This document shows, piece after piece, positions 24,576-31,432 of a stretch of DNA of 64,000 nt. Below the pieces are notes generated by a model, which worked only from the letters and a program-made list of their open reading frames with translations, was not told where the DNA came from and made no database searches. The number at the start of each line of letters is the position of its first letter. Within the stretch, counting starts at the first letter, position 1. Where the stretch lies: NCBI GenBank assembly GCA_942491145.1, contig CALOBC010000034.1, positions 1 to 64,000 of the forward strand. Reading direction: 5' to 3'. A program made the translations under genes and the position numbers. The DNA comes from CAXQUZ01 sp942491145 (GTDB lineage: Bacteria; Myxococcota_A; UBA796; UBA2385).

Positions 24576-25730
24576 TCACGCGGCCTCCAAGAGGGACCAG
24601 TCCGCGGGACCCGCGCCCGGGCCAGCTTCCCAGCGAATCTTGGCCACCCGGGCCAACGAGCGGTCGCTGCCACCCCGGGCTCCGGCGGGAGCTCGGCCAC
24701 GAATGATGGTGGTGGGACGCAGCCCCTTGTCTTCGAGGGCGCGGTAGACCGTCGCTTCTTCGCTGGTCAGCGAGTAGGTCACCAGCACCGGCAACGCCGT
24801 GGTGGGGCCCCGGGGTGCCACGAGCGGCAGCGCGTCAATCACGCGGGCGACCAGTGCCGAGGGGGCCCCGCGCACCGAGCCGTCGCAGGCCACCCGCGTC
24901 AGCTCCACAACCGCGGCGGGCTCGGCCCATCGCCCGGTCGGCGTGCCCACGGTGCCGACACACACCAGCCGGCCCCCGCGTCGGACGCCCAGCGCGTAGA
25001 GCAAGCCGCGCAGGTTGGCCTTGGGAAGGTGGCTGTGGTGCTGCTTGATGAAGGCAGCGGCGGTCTTGGCCGAGACGGCCGTGAGGTTGGCCTTGCGTTC
25101 GCCGCTCAAGGCATCGGTGAGCACCGCTTCAGCGGCCCACGGGGCCAGCGAGCCATCGTCGTCCGAGCCCACCCGCGAGGCGGCGTCCCCGTGTCCGATG
25201 GTCCAGTCCTGGCCCTCGTGCCCCCACAAGCCCTGGGTGTGGGCGTGCAGCCTCAACGCGAGCGCCGCCAGGTCGTCGCGCTGGTCCTCGGTGGTGGGCC
25301 CCGCCGGAATCTCCAGCGGGATGCCCAGGAGGTCGCCAAGGGGCTCAGCCTCGTCACACTCGAACCCAGCCGACTGCCAGCGGGCCCACGATGACGCGGT
25401 CTCGGGCTCCTCCCAGTGAAGGGACGCCTGCACCAGAAGGACCTGTGCGAGGTCCATCGAGAGGACCCACTCCGGGCGCATGGGGCTCACCCGTCGCTGG
25501 CCAAGCTGAGGCCCGGCCAGCGCACCGAAGGTGGAGCGGAGGGGGGCGCCGGGGGTCACCCGCTGGTGGAGCTCGGTCGCAATCCGGGCCACGTTCTGGG
25601 TCCACCAGTCGAGAATCTCCCGCTTGGTGACGCCCGCTGGCGGGGACTTCAGGAGGGCGGCACGGGTGGACTCCAAGGCCGCAAACACGGTGGAGTTCTG
25701 GCTCGGGAGCGGCGCGTGAGGGCTCACCAT
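24576..25730 (-). CDS. Mom/XF1762-like DNA modification protein with a long N-terminal domain
   Basis: The product has 384 residues. The C-terminal ~170 residues (about 215-384) resemble the GNAT-like fold of phage Mom and XF1762-type proteins: AAFIKQHHSHLPKANLRGLL, VVELTRVACDGSVRGAPSALV, LPVLVTYSLTSEEATVYRALEDKGL, and a closing VAKIRWE. In phage Mu, Mom modifies adenines and shields DNA from restriction. Residues 1-215 are an additional helical domain with no recognised relative. The start overlaps the upstream zinc-knuckle gene by 7 bases. The assignment is by motif order and is not certain; a plain acetyltransferase is the alternative. Confidence 0.65.
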   Translation of the reverse strand: MVSPHAPLPSQNSTVFAALESTRAALLKSPPAGVTKREILDWWTQNVARIATELHQRVTPGAPLRSTFGALAGPQLGQRRVSPMRPEWVLSMDLAQVLLVQASLHWEEPETASSWARWQSAGFECDEAEPLGDLLGIPLEIPAGPTTEDQRDDLAALALRLHAHTQGLWGHEGQDWTIGHGDAASRVGSDDDGSLAPWAAEAVLTDALSGERKANLTAVSAKTAAAFIKQHHSHLPKANLRGLLYALGVRRGGRLVCVGTVGTPTGRWAEPAAVVELTRVACDGSVRGAPSALVARVIDALPLVAPRGPTTALPVLVTYSLTSEEATVYRALEDKGLRPTTIIRGRAPAGARGGSDRSLARVAKIRWEAGPGAGPADWSLLEAA

Positions 25731-26029
25731 CGGGGCCCCCAGATCGACCGATAGACGGCCATTGTGGCCCGGTGCTGCTCCTCCGCTGCCCGCTGCTTTC
25801 GCGCCCGCAGCAGCTCAACCCGAGCCATGTGCTGTGCCCAGCGGCCGAGGGTGCGCCGGTCACAGTCCTCCCCGACGGCCGCGTGGCATCGGGGGCACTC
25901 GACCGTGGTGGCGTTCTCGACGACCTTGCGCCTGCGGGAGCGCAAGAAGAGGAAGTCGTAGAACGGGGAGGCGGAGCCTGGGAAGGACGCTGCCAGTGCG
26001 AGCAATGCCGAGAGACGTCGGCGGCTCAT
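25724..26029 (-). CDS. Small zinc-knuckle protein overlapping the Mom-like gene
   Basis: This 101-residue protein has a hydrophobic/basic N-terminus (LSALLALAASFPGSASPFYDFLFLRSRRRK), then the knuckle ECPRCHAAVGEDCDRR and a long charged helix rich in Arg, Ala and Gln. CPxC-x(n)-G-x-x-C knuckles are common in phage proteins. The gene overlaps the upstream stop by four bases and the Mom-like start by seven. In phage Mu a small zinc protein, Com, is encoded just before and overlapping mom and activates its translation. The analogy of position is clear, but sequence similarity to Com is not visible. Confidence 0.6.
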   Translation of the reverse strand: MSRRRLSALLALAASFPGSASPFYDFLFLRSRRRKVVENATTVECPRCHAAVGEDCDRRTLGRWAQHMARVELLRARKQRAAEEQHRATMAVYRSIWGPRW

Positions 26030-26745
26030 GGCATCACCGGGGTGGTCTCGCCGGCGACGTTCGGGCGCCCTGGGGGGAGGCGAGCGTCGAGCCATGTCGC
26101 GAGCAGGTGCAAACGAGCGACGGCCTGACCGGTCGGCGTGACCCGCCAGGAGGTCAGTTGGCCCGGCCGGCCACTCGGTGGTGAGATGTGGACGGCGAGG
26201 CCGGATTCCACCAAGCGCTCCCAGCGTCGATCGCCTCCCGCTCGCGCCCATGTGTTTCGCAGTGGCTTCGCCCACTTCACCCCGGCGGAGGAACCTCCCG
26301 CCGCCAAGGTCGCGGTGAGGGGCCATCCGAGGGCGCGTGCGAGGAGATCAGCCTGGATGGCGGTCTTCTGTGTGAGATCGCGGAGGGCTGCTCCGTCCTG
26401 TCCTGCAAGGGGAAACGCGAGACGGTGCGCCTCCAGGTGAATCCTGCAGACCGCCATCCCCCGCCTGGTCACTGAGTACGCGACCATGTCGCGGAGGTGC
26501 GTTGCGTCCTGCCCGCGCTTGGCGAGGCCCGTCTCGACCAGTCGGTCCCAGGTGGCAGCCGTGGTCCCGCCAATCGTGGCGACAAACCCATTGCGGTAGG
26601 GAGACGCCCACCGGGGCCTGCGTCCGCGGCGGGACCGGCCACGACGAATGTAGGCAAGCGGATCCGGCCAGCCGAGGGCATGGCTGAGCAGGCCCACCTC
26701 GATGTCGGTGATGGGGACGGAGAGGACGCGCCGGTAGTCGCTCAT
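26026..26745 (-). CDS. Protein made of two tandem copies of one domain
   Basis: This 239-residue protein contains an internal duplication. The first half has LLSHALGWPDPLAYIRRG, then RNGFVATIGG, WDRLVETGLAKRG and VTRRGMAVCRIHL. The second has LLARALGWPLTATLAAGG, then RNTWARAGGD, WERLVESGLAVHI and VTPTGQAVARLHL. The pattern helix, basic loop, helix, then a strand ending in TRRG/TPTG resembles a winged-helix fold, so it may bind DNA as a built-in dimer. No family name can be given. It is part of the overlapping operon (ATGA at both ends). Confidence 0.65.
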   Translation of the reverse strand: MSDYRRVLSVPITDIEVGLLSHALGWPDPLAYIRRGRSRRGRRPRWASPYRNGFVATIGGTTAATWDRLVETGLAKRGQDATHLRDMVAYSVTRRGMAVCRIHLEAHRLAFPLAGQDGAALRDLTQKTAIQADLLARALGWPLTATLAAGGSSAGVKWAKPLRNTWARAGGDRRWERLVESGLAVHISPPSGRPGQLTSWRVTPTGQAVARLHLLATWLDARLPPGRPNVAGETTPVMP

Positions 26746-27068
26746 GGCCCATCCCCCCGGGGCACTGCCGGCAACGACGGCCGAGGCCCCTTCGCCCACT
26801 CGCGGGCCGTCTTCGCCGACCGCGCCGCTTCCTCCAGCAGCCCCGCCAACAACCTGCACTGGGCCGCAGTCTCGGCCTGGGTGTGGCTGTCCTCGGAGTA
26901 GCAAGTCGCCGCAGCGCCCAGCTTCGCGGCCGTCTCGCGCATCCGAGCAGCCCGCTGAAGGAGGGATTCTTCAGCAGCGGCACAGTCCCGGCGGGACATT
27001 CCAAGCTCGCGCTTCGCGATGTCGACCAGGCTCGTCGGCTGGCGTGCCTTCAGCAGGTGGAGGCTCAT
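26742..27068 (-). CDS. Small helical hypothetical protein
   Basis: This 108-residue protein is mostly alpha-helical with Ala, Glu and Arg (LLQRAARMRETAAKLGAAATCYSED, LAGLLEEAARSAKTAREW). The pattern suggests a coiled coil or helical bundle. It overlaps its downstream neighbour by four bases and its upstream neighbour by four. No recognised family. Confidence 0.5.
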   Translation of the reverse strand: MSLHLLKARQPTSLVDIAKRELGMSRRDCAAAEESLLQRAARMRETAAKLGAAATCYSEDSHTQAETAAQCRLLAGLLEEAARSAKTAREWAKGPRPSLPAVPRGDGP

Positions 27069-27286
27069 CGTGTCCTCCCCACCACCCGGGCCAGCACCCG
27101 CGACAGGCTCACCGGCCGGACCGCGCCCACCTTCTGCCAGCGATCATTGCGGACTTTGTAGACCGTCCACTGTGGCACTTCCGGCCGCCGCCGGGAGAGC
27201 GTGGTCGCACCCTGGAGCGCCAGGTCCAGCGACCCGAACGGGTGCGCATTGCTGCGTCCACCGCCGCCCGTACCGGGGACGACCAT
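27065..27286 (-). CDS. First small gene at the right end of the element
   Basis: This 73-residue frame from an ATG at 27286 contains WTVYKVRNDRWQKVGAVRPVSLSRVLARVVGR, a basic strand-helix piece that may bind DNA. The reading frame is open further upstream across the boundary region, but that extension overlaps the truncated DUF255 gene and the GGTAGGGG repeats and is not supported. It is the first gene of the right-arm operon, transcribed inward from the element end. Confidence 0.45.
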   Translation of the reverse strand: MVVPGTGGGGRSNAHPFGSLDLALQGATTLSRRRPEVPQWTVYKVRNDRWQKVGAVRPVSLSRVLARVVGRTR

Positions 27287-27307
27287 CCACTCGACCCCCG
27301 TCTGAAC

Positions 27308-27371
27308 GGTAGGGGTCTTGGTAGGGGTTGGGGTCGAATCCAGTCCTACCAGGGGGTATTCTGCCCCTACC
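27308..27371. repeat. GGTAGGGG repeats near the element's right end
   Basis: GGTAGGGGT occurs at 27308-27316 and 27320-27328 (12 bases apart), and the inverted CCCCTACC at 27364-27371, with a weaker inverted CCTACC at 27345-27350. Clusters of short direct and inverted repeats just inside an element end are typical binding sites for an integrase, its helper, or a promoter regulator of the first gene. Confidence 0.65.
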
Positions 27372-28422
27372 GGTTCGGCGAGAACGCCTGTATTGATGGG
27401 GCTCTTGTGATCTTCGTGAGGTTGTAGAGCATCTTCTCGAAGTGGGGCACCCGCCAGTCCACGTCGGTGCTGTAGCGGTGAAAGCCCCCACCGAGGGCGT
27501 CGTGGATGCCCCCCCGCGCCATCTGGTCCAGGGTCAGGCTCGCGGCTTCGAGCAGTGCCGGGTCGCCCGCTCGCCAGTGCTGGCGCAGCATCAAGCGCAG
27601 GGGTGTGGTGCTCGGGAACTTGGGCGCCCGCCGCATGCCGCCGCGTACCCGGTCGAGTCCGGCCAACACCGATGCCAACGCCGCATCGAGGGCCGGTTGG
27701 CCAGGGACCGCGCCCGATGGACCCAAGGTGAGCCGCCGGGCGACCTCTTTCGACAATGATGAGGCTGCTTCGGCGGCTCCGTCGGCACCGGTGGCGTAGC
27801 GCTCGGCGATGCTCTGGGACAGCTCCTTGAAGCCGGGTCGTCCGCCCCCTCGGTCGCCGGTGCGGGCCGGGAAGTAGGTGCCCCCGTAGAACGGCAGCCG
27901 GTCGGGGGTGAGCCAGACGGTCATCGGCCAGCCGCCCTGCCCGGTCAGCGCTTGGACCGCCGCCATGTAGACCGCGTCGATGTCGGGTCGCTCTTCCCGG
28001 TCCACCTTGATGCAGATGTAGTGGGCGTTCAGGTAGGCCGCGATCTCCAGATCTTCGAAGCTCTCGTCGGCCATGACGTGGCACCAGTGGCACGTGGAGT
28101 ACCCGATGCTCAGCAGCACCGGCCGGTTGAGGCGGCGGGCGGCGTCGAAGGCCTCGTCGCCCCAGGGGTACCAGTCGACGGGGTTGTGGGCGTGTTGCTG
28201 CAGGTAGGGGCTGCGCTCCAACACCAGCCGGTTCGTGAACCGCGGGGTGCCGTCCGGGGCGGTGTGGCGGGTGGGGTGGGCGCTGGCCTCTGTGGGCATG
28301 GACCGGGCCGCCATGGCGTCCAGCACGGCATCGGGGAGGGGGGGCGCATTGGGCAAGGACGGCGCCGGGACCGTCGTGTGGGACCCGCAGCCGAGGGCAC
28401 TGGTGAGGGTCAGCACGTGCAT
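27367..28422 (-). pseudogene. 5' part of a DUF255 (YyaL/SSP411-like) thioredoxin-domain gene
   Basis: About 330 residues of the family are present: FTNRLVLERSPYLQQHAHNPVDWYPWG, the thioredoxin-like motif YSTCHWCHVM, VDREERPDID and GGWPMTVWLTPD, up to HFEKMLYN. The complete protein is normally about 600-700 residues and continues with an alpha/alpha barrel. Here the frame becomes unrelated after that motif and stops at 27367. The break coincides with the right end of the mobile element, so insertion split the gene; the missing half would lie left of the window. The ATG at 28422 gives a short lipobox-like start (LTSALGC), suggesting an exported version. Confidence 0.85.
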
Positions 28423-28433
28423 CAGGCGCTGGC

Positions 28434-29957
28434 TCAGGGCCCGCCGGTCGGGGCTGGGGAGCCTGGCGGGGCGTGGGGCTTGCACAGGTGGTGGTCGTTG
28501 AACGGGGGGAGCGGCTGGCGGGTGAGCAAGGACTCGGTCAGCAAGATGGCGCGCTCGCGCAGGGCGGGCACGGTCTCTTGGCCAGCGCGACGTGCCAGTA
28601 GCTCAGCCACGCCGTCCCGGGGCAGCTCGCCCCCGCGGTCCCACTCAAACAGCCGCTCTTCGATGGCGCTGAGGGCAAAGGCCCGGACGATGGTGGATGG
28701 GTCGGAGGCAGCACCATCCAAGATGCTGATTGCTACGACATCTTCGAGCGATGCTGCTCCCCAGGCCAGGGCGATGCGCGCCCGCTCGTCGGGGGACACG
28801 GTGCACCCCTCCGCGCGGGCCATCGGCCAGGGCATCTTGCCGAGTGTGCTGCGGTGGCCACCCCGGTGTTGGGGCGCCGCGACGCGCTGGTTGCGCAGGG
28901 GCTGGCGGGCGGCGGGTGGGCCGGTGTCGGCGATGCGATGGAACTCGGTGAGGATGGCCCCGAGGGGATCCTGGGGGTCGAGCACGGCGGCGACGGCACC
29001 GGGCTGGTGGTGCAGCCAGTGGCGCAGCAAGAGGTCTTCCAGCTCGGGGTGCAGCGTGGGGGGCAAGGCCGGCGACCACGACATCAGCGAGGGGGCCGGG
29101 CGAGAGGGGTCGGCGGCCATCAAGACCGCTTGGTGGAGCACTTGCACCCAGAACAAGCCCTCGCGGTCGTCACCCTGACCCTGGTCCAGTCCGGCGGCGG
29201 CGAGCCCGGTCCACGCGGTGCTTGCTGCGGTGACCAGGTCCTCCAGGGAGCCCTCGGCGTGGGCGTTGGCGAGAGAACGGGCCGTCTCGTCGAGCAAGTG
29301 AACGGCGCACTGGTCGGAGTACAGCCCCGAGCTGCGGCACCAGGCGGCCCGGGCCTTGATGGGGGCCTGGGCGGCGGACTCGGCCAGGCGGAACCAGCAC
29401 TCGCTCTGCCAGCGGGCCTCGTCCAGCGAGGTGCACAGCGCGACACCGTCCTGATGGCGGGCACTCTCACCTGCGAGTCCTGCGGCGTCGACGCTGCAGC
29501 TCTGGGCGTCGTGGGGGTCGGTCAACGCGGCGCAATAGCCCTGAATCGCCTTGGGGTCGGTGCTCTGGAGGGCGCGCTCACGGATGCAGCGCTCCCGGGG
29601 AGGGCCATCGGGCGGGCACCCCACCACCTCACCCCGCGCCCGCGCTTCGGGTCGGTGGCCGGCGTCTGCGCGCAGGTGCATGCGGCCGGCGATGCTCTGG
29701 CAGCTCTCGCGGAGGACCGTGTCGCCGATCTCCCCACACACCGGCAGTGTGGTGCTGCGGGCGAAGCTCATCCACGCGAGGTCGCGGTCCGGGCCCGGAT
29801 CAAGCTGACGAATGAGGGACTCCGCGGCGGCGGGGTCTTCGTCTTGCACGCGCTGGGCGGCATCCGTGAGGCACTGTTGCCGGGGGGCGCCGGTCAGTGA
29901 GCCGCAGTCGGGGCTTCCGCCACTGCAGGCGAGCAGCAACAGCAAGGAAAACAGCAA
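28434..29957 (-). CDS. Cysteine-rich lipoprotein of unknown function
   Basis: This ~507-residue protein has a clear lipoprotein signal (LLFSLLLLLACSGGS) when started at a TTG at 29957, which has a GGAGG site four bases upstream. The first half has evenly spaced cysteines (CGSLTGAPRQQC, CGEIGDTVLRESC, CPPDGPPRERC), as in repeated helical pairs. The second half is helical and may be HEAT-like. Members of this type occur in myxobacteria without known function. Its stop lies 11 bases before the DUF255 gene, so both were probably one operon before the insertion. Confidence 0.7.
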   Translation of the reverse strand: MLFSLLLLLACSGGSPDCGSLTGAPRQQCLTDAAQRVQDEDPAAAESLIRQLDPGPDRDLAWMSFARSTTLPVCGEIGDTVLRESCQSIAGRMHLRADAGHRPEARARGEVVGCPPDGPPRERCIRERALQSTDPKAIQGYCAALTDPHDAQSCSVDAAGLAGESARHQDGVALCTSLDEARWQSECWFRLAESAAQAPIKARAAWCRSSGLYSDQCAVHLLDETARSLANAHAEGSLEDLVTAASTAWTGLAAAGLDQGQGDDREGLFWVQVLHQAVLMAADPSRPAPSLMSWSPALPPTLHPELEDLLLRHWLHHQPGAVAAVLDPQDPLGAILTEFHRIADTGPPAARQPLRNQRVAAPQHRGGHRSTLGKMPWPMARAEGCTVSPDERARIALAWGAASLEDVVAISILDGAASDPSTIVRAFALSAIEERLFEWDRGGELPRDGVAELLARRAGQETVPALRERAILLTESLLTRQPLPPFNDHHLCKPHAPPGSPAPTGGP

Positions 29958-30246
29958 CCGACCTCCAGTGGCAGGGAGGCGGGATGGTACGCCCGGCGTG
30001 CACCCCTGGCGTGGGGTGCACAAAAGCCTGACAGGGAGCGGGGGAGGTGGGCTTTGAGGGAGGACGGGGGGCCGAGGTGTTGGGGGGGGGGGCTCTGCCG
30101 ACAACGCACTGGTTCAAAAGGAGTTCAGCGCATCCGATGTGGTGAACCCCTTCGGTCCCCGACCGGACGGCTGCAGCCTCGGCACGAGGTTGCCGTGGGG
30201 GAGCGCCCCGTGGGCGCGGTGCCGGGGTGTCCCCAGCCAAGAATGG
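29958..30246. other. Intergenic region without a gene
   Basis: This gap lies between the lipoprotein start and the kinase terminator. It contains a run of ten G (near 30080) and the ribosome site of the lipoprotein gene. No coding frame with a supported start was seen. Confidence 0.6.
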
Positions 30247-30287
30247 GCTAGTTCATGGGCTCGCTACTTGCGAGCCCATGAACTAGC
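30247..30287 (-). terminator. 17-bp perfect hairpin at the end of the kinase gene
   Basis: The arms at 30247-30263 and 30271-30287 are perfect complements around a 7-base loop. The stop codon of the kinase gene (30283-30285) lies inside the arm. No strong T-run follows, so termination efficiency is uncertain, but it would form a very stable 3' RNA end. Confidence 0.7.
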
Positions 30288-31323
30288 TCCGCTTCGGATA
30301 CGGCCGCAACCCAAGAAGCATCTCCGACTTCTCCGTCAGCGGCTGGGCCGCCAGCGCCGGATCTGTGTGGGCCGCAAGACTCGCCTTGACCACAGCATAG
30401 ACGTCCTCTCGGCCCAGGCTGGCGTCCACCTCGACCACCATGTTCTGGCTGCGGAACAGGTCCAGCGTCGGCAGCGCCTTGGCCTTGAACGTGTCGAACC
30501 GAAGCTTCATGCTCTCGATGTTGTCGTCGCTGCGCCCCGAGTACTTGGCACGACCCAAGATGCGTTGCTCCAACACACTGAAGGGGCACTCAAAGTACAG
30601 CATCTTCGGCAGCTCCGCCTCCCGCTCGAACACCTCGTACCAACCGTCCATGTTGTCGAGTGAGCGGGGAAAGCCGTCCAGCAGGAAGTTCAGCTTGCCG
30701 TGTTGGTGCGTGGCCTTGTCCATCGCCTTCTTGAGCAGTGTCACCGTGATCTCGTTGGGCACCAGCTCGCCTGCGGTGATGTACGACTCGATGGTCGCCG
30801 CCGTCTCGCCGCCGGCCTCCCGCTCGGCGCGCAGCAGGTCTCCGGTCGACAAGTGGGTCCACCCGAGCTGGGTGGATGCAAGCGAACACATCGTGCCCTT
30901 GCCGCTGCCCGGTCCACCCAACACAAAGACGACATTGCGCTTGGGCAGGGGCTTGCGGGGGTCGAACTGGTGCACCACAACCTTCGGTGCCGGCGCGACA
31001 CCCTTCTTGTAGACATGCCACGCCCGGTCGGTGGGGGGCAATGCATCGTCGCACGTAATGTCGTAGGCGAGGTGGCCGTCGAGACGACAGATTCGCCACG
31101 ATGAGTAGCTGTTGGAGTAGGACAACGCAGGGCTGCGGGCGCACTTTCCGTCGGCGCGGTCCCACGCCATCTTGCCGTTCCAGTAGCCCAGGCTCGACAC
31201 CGTGCCGGACTCGGACTCGGCCGCCGGCGCGGTGGACGGCACAAAGAGCCCATCAACCTCGGGCAGACCGGAGCCCGAGACCTCAATAAACAGGGTGTTG
31301 GGCTTGAGTGCATTGGAAGTCAA
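30283..31323 (-). CDS. Eukaryote-like UMP-CMP kinase with an extra N-terminal domain
   Basis: This 346-residue protein has a C-terminal kinase of the adenylate-kinase superfamily: P-loop GGPGSGKGT (136-144), HLSTGDLLR, EITVTLLKKAMD, LDGFPRSLDNMDGW, and the short lid GRAKYSGRSDDN. The LDGFPR...DN and SGRSDDN motifs match UMP-CMP kinases rather than bacterial Adk. Residues about 10-115 form a separate domain: GLPEVDGLFVPS, SLGYWNGKMAWDR, WRICRLDGHLAYD, then WHVYKKGVAPAP. This kind of module occurs repeatedly in algal and other protist proteins. The start is a TTG at 31323 with AAGGA seven bases upstream; the longer frame overlaps the upstream hydrolase gene. Confidence 0.85.
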   Translation of the reverse strand: MTSNALKPNTLFIEVSGSGLPEVDGLFVPSTAPAAESESGTVSSLGYWNGKMAWDRADGKCARSPALSYSNSYSSWRICRLDGHLAYDITCDDALPPTDRAWHVYKKGVAPAPKVVVHQFDPRKPLPKRNVVFVLGGPGSGKGTMCSLASTQLGWTHLSTGDLLRAEREAGGETAATIESYITAGELVPNEITVTLLKKAMDKATHQHGKLNFLLDGFPRSLDNMDGWYEVFEREAELPKMLYFECPFSVLEQRILGRAKYSGRSDDNIESMKLRFDTFKAKALPTLDLFRSQNMVVEVDASLGREDVYAVVKASLAAHTDPALAAQPLTEKSEMLLGLRPYPKRS

Positions 31324-31432
31324 GATGGAGTCCTTGGTGGAGGGCTCGGTCCCGCAGGCGCACGCCGGGACCGGTCCGCGACGGGTAACGCGGGCGGTCC
31401 GGCTGCCCGCTGTGGGACCGCCACCACCGGCC

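Larger units (their letters stand above)
1..27420. mobile_element. Mosaic integrative element with metal-resistance cargo (left end outside window)
   Basis: This stretch carries phage- or ICE-type genes: a methylase-helicase fusion, a serine resolvase, a Dam-like and a Mom-like DNA modification gene, a YodC-like gene and small zinc-finger genes. Two metal-resistance blocks are embedded in it. The right boundary is inferred from the DUF255 gene on the minus strand, whose reading stays family-like up to a HFEKMLYN motif near 27420 and then becomes unrelated and stops at 27367. No integrase, tRNA attachment site or direct attachment repeat was found in the window, so the element type (ICE, prophage-like or plasmid-derived) is open. 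The exact boundary may be off by tens of bases. Confidence 0.7.
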
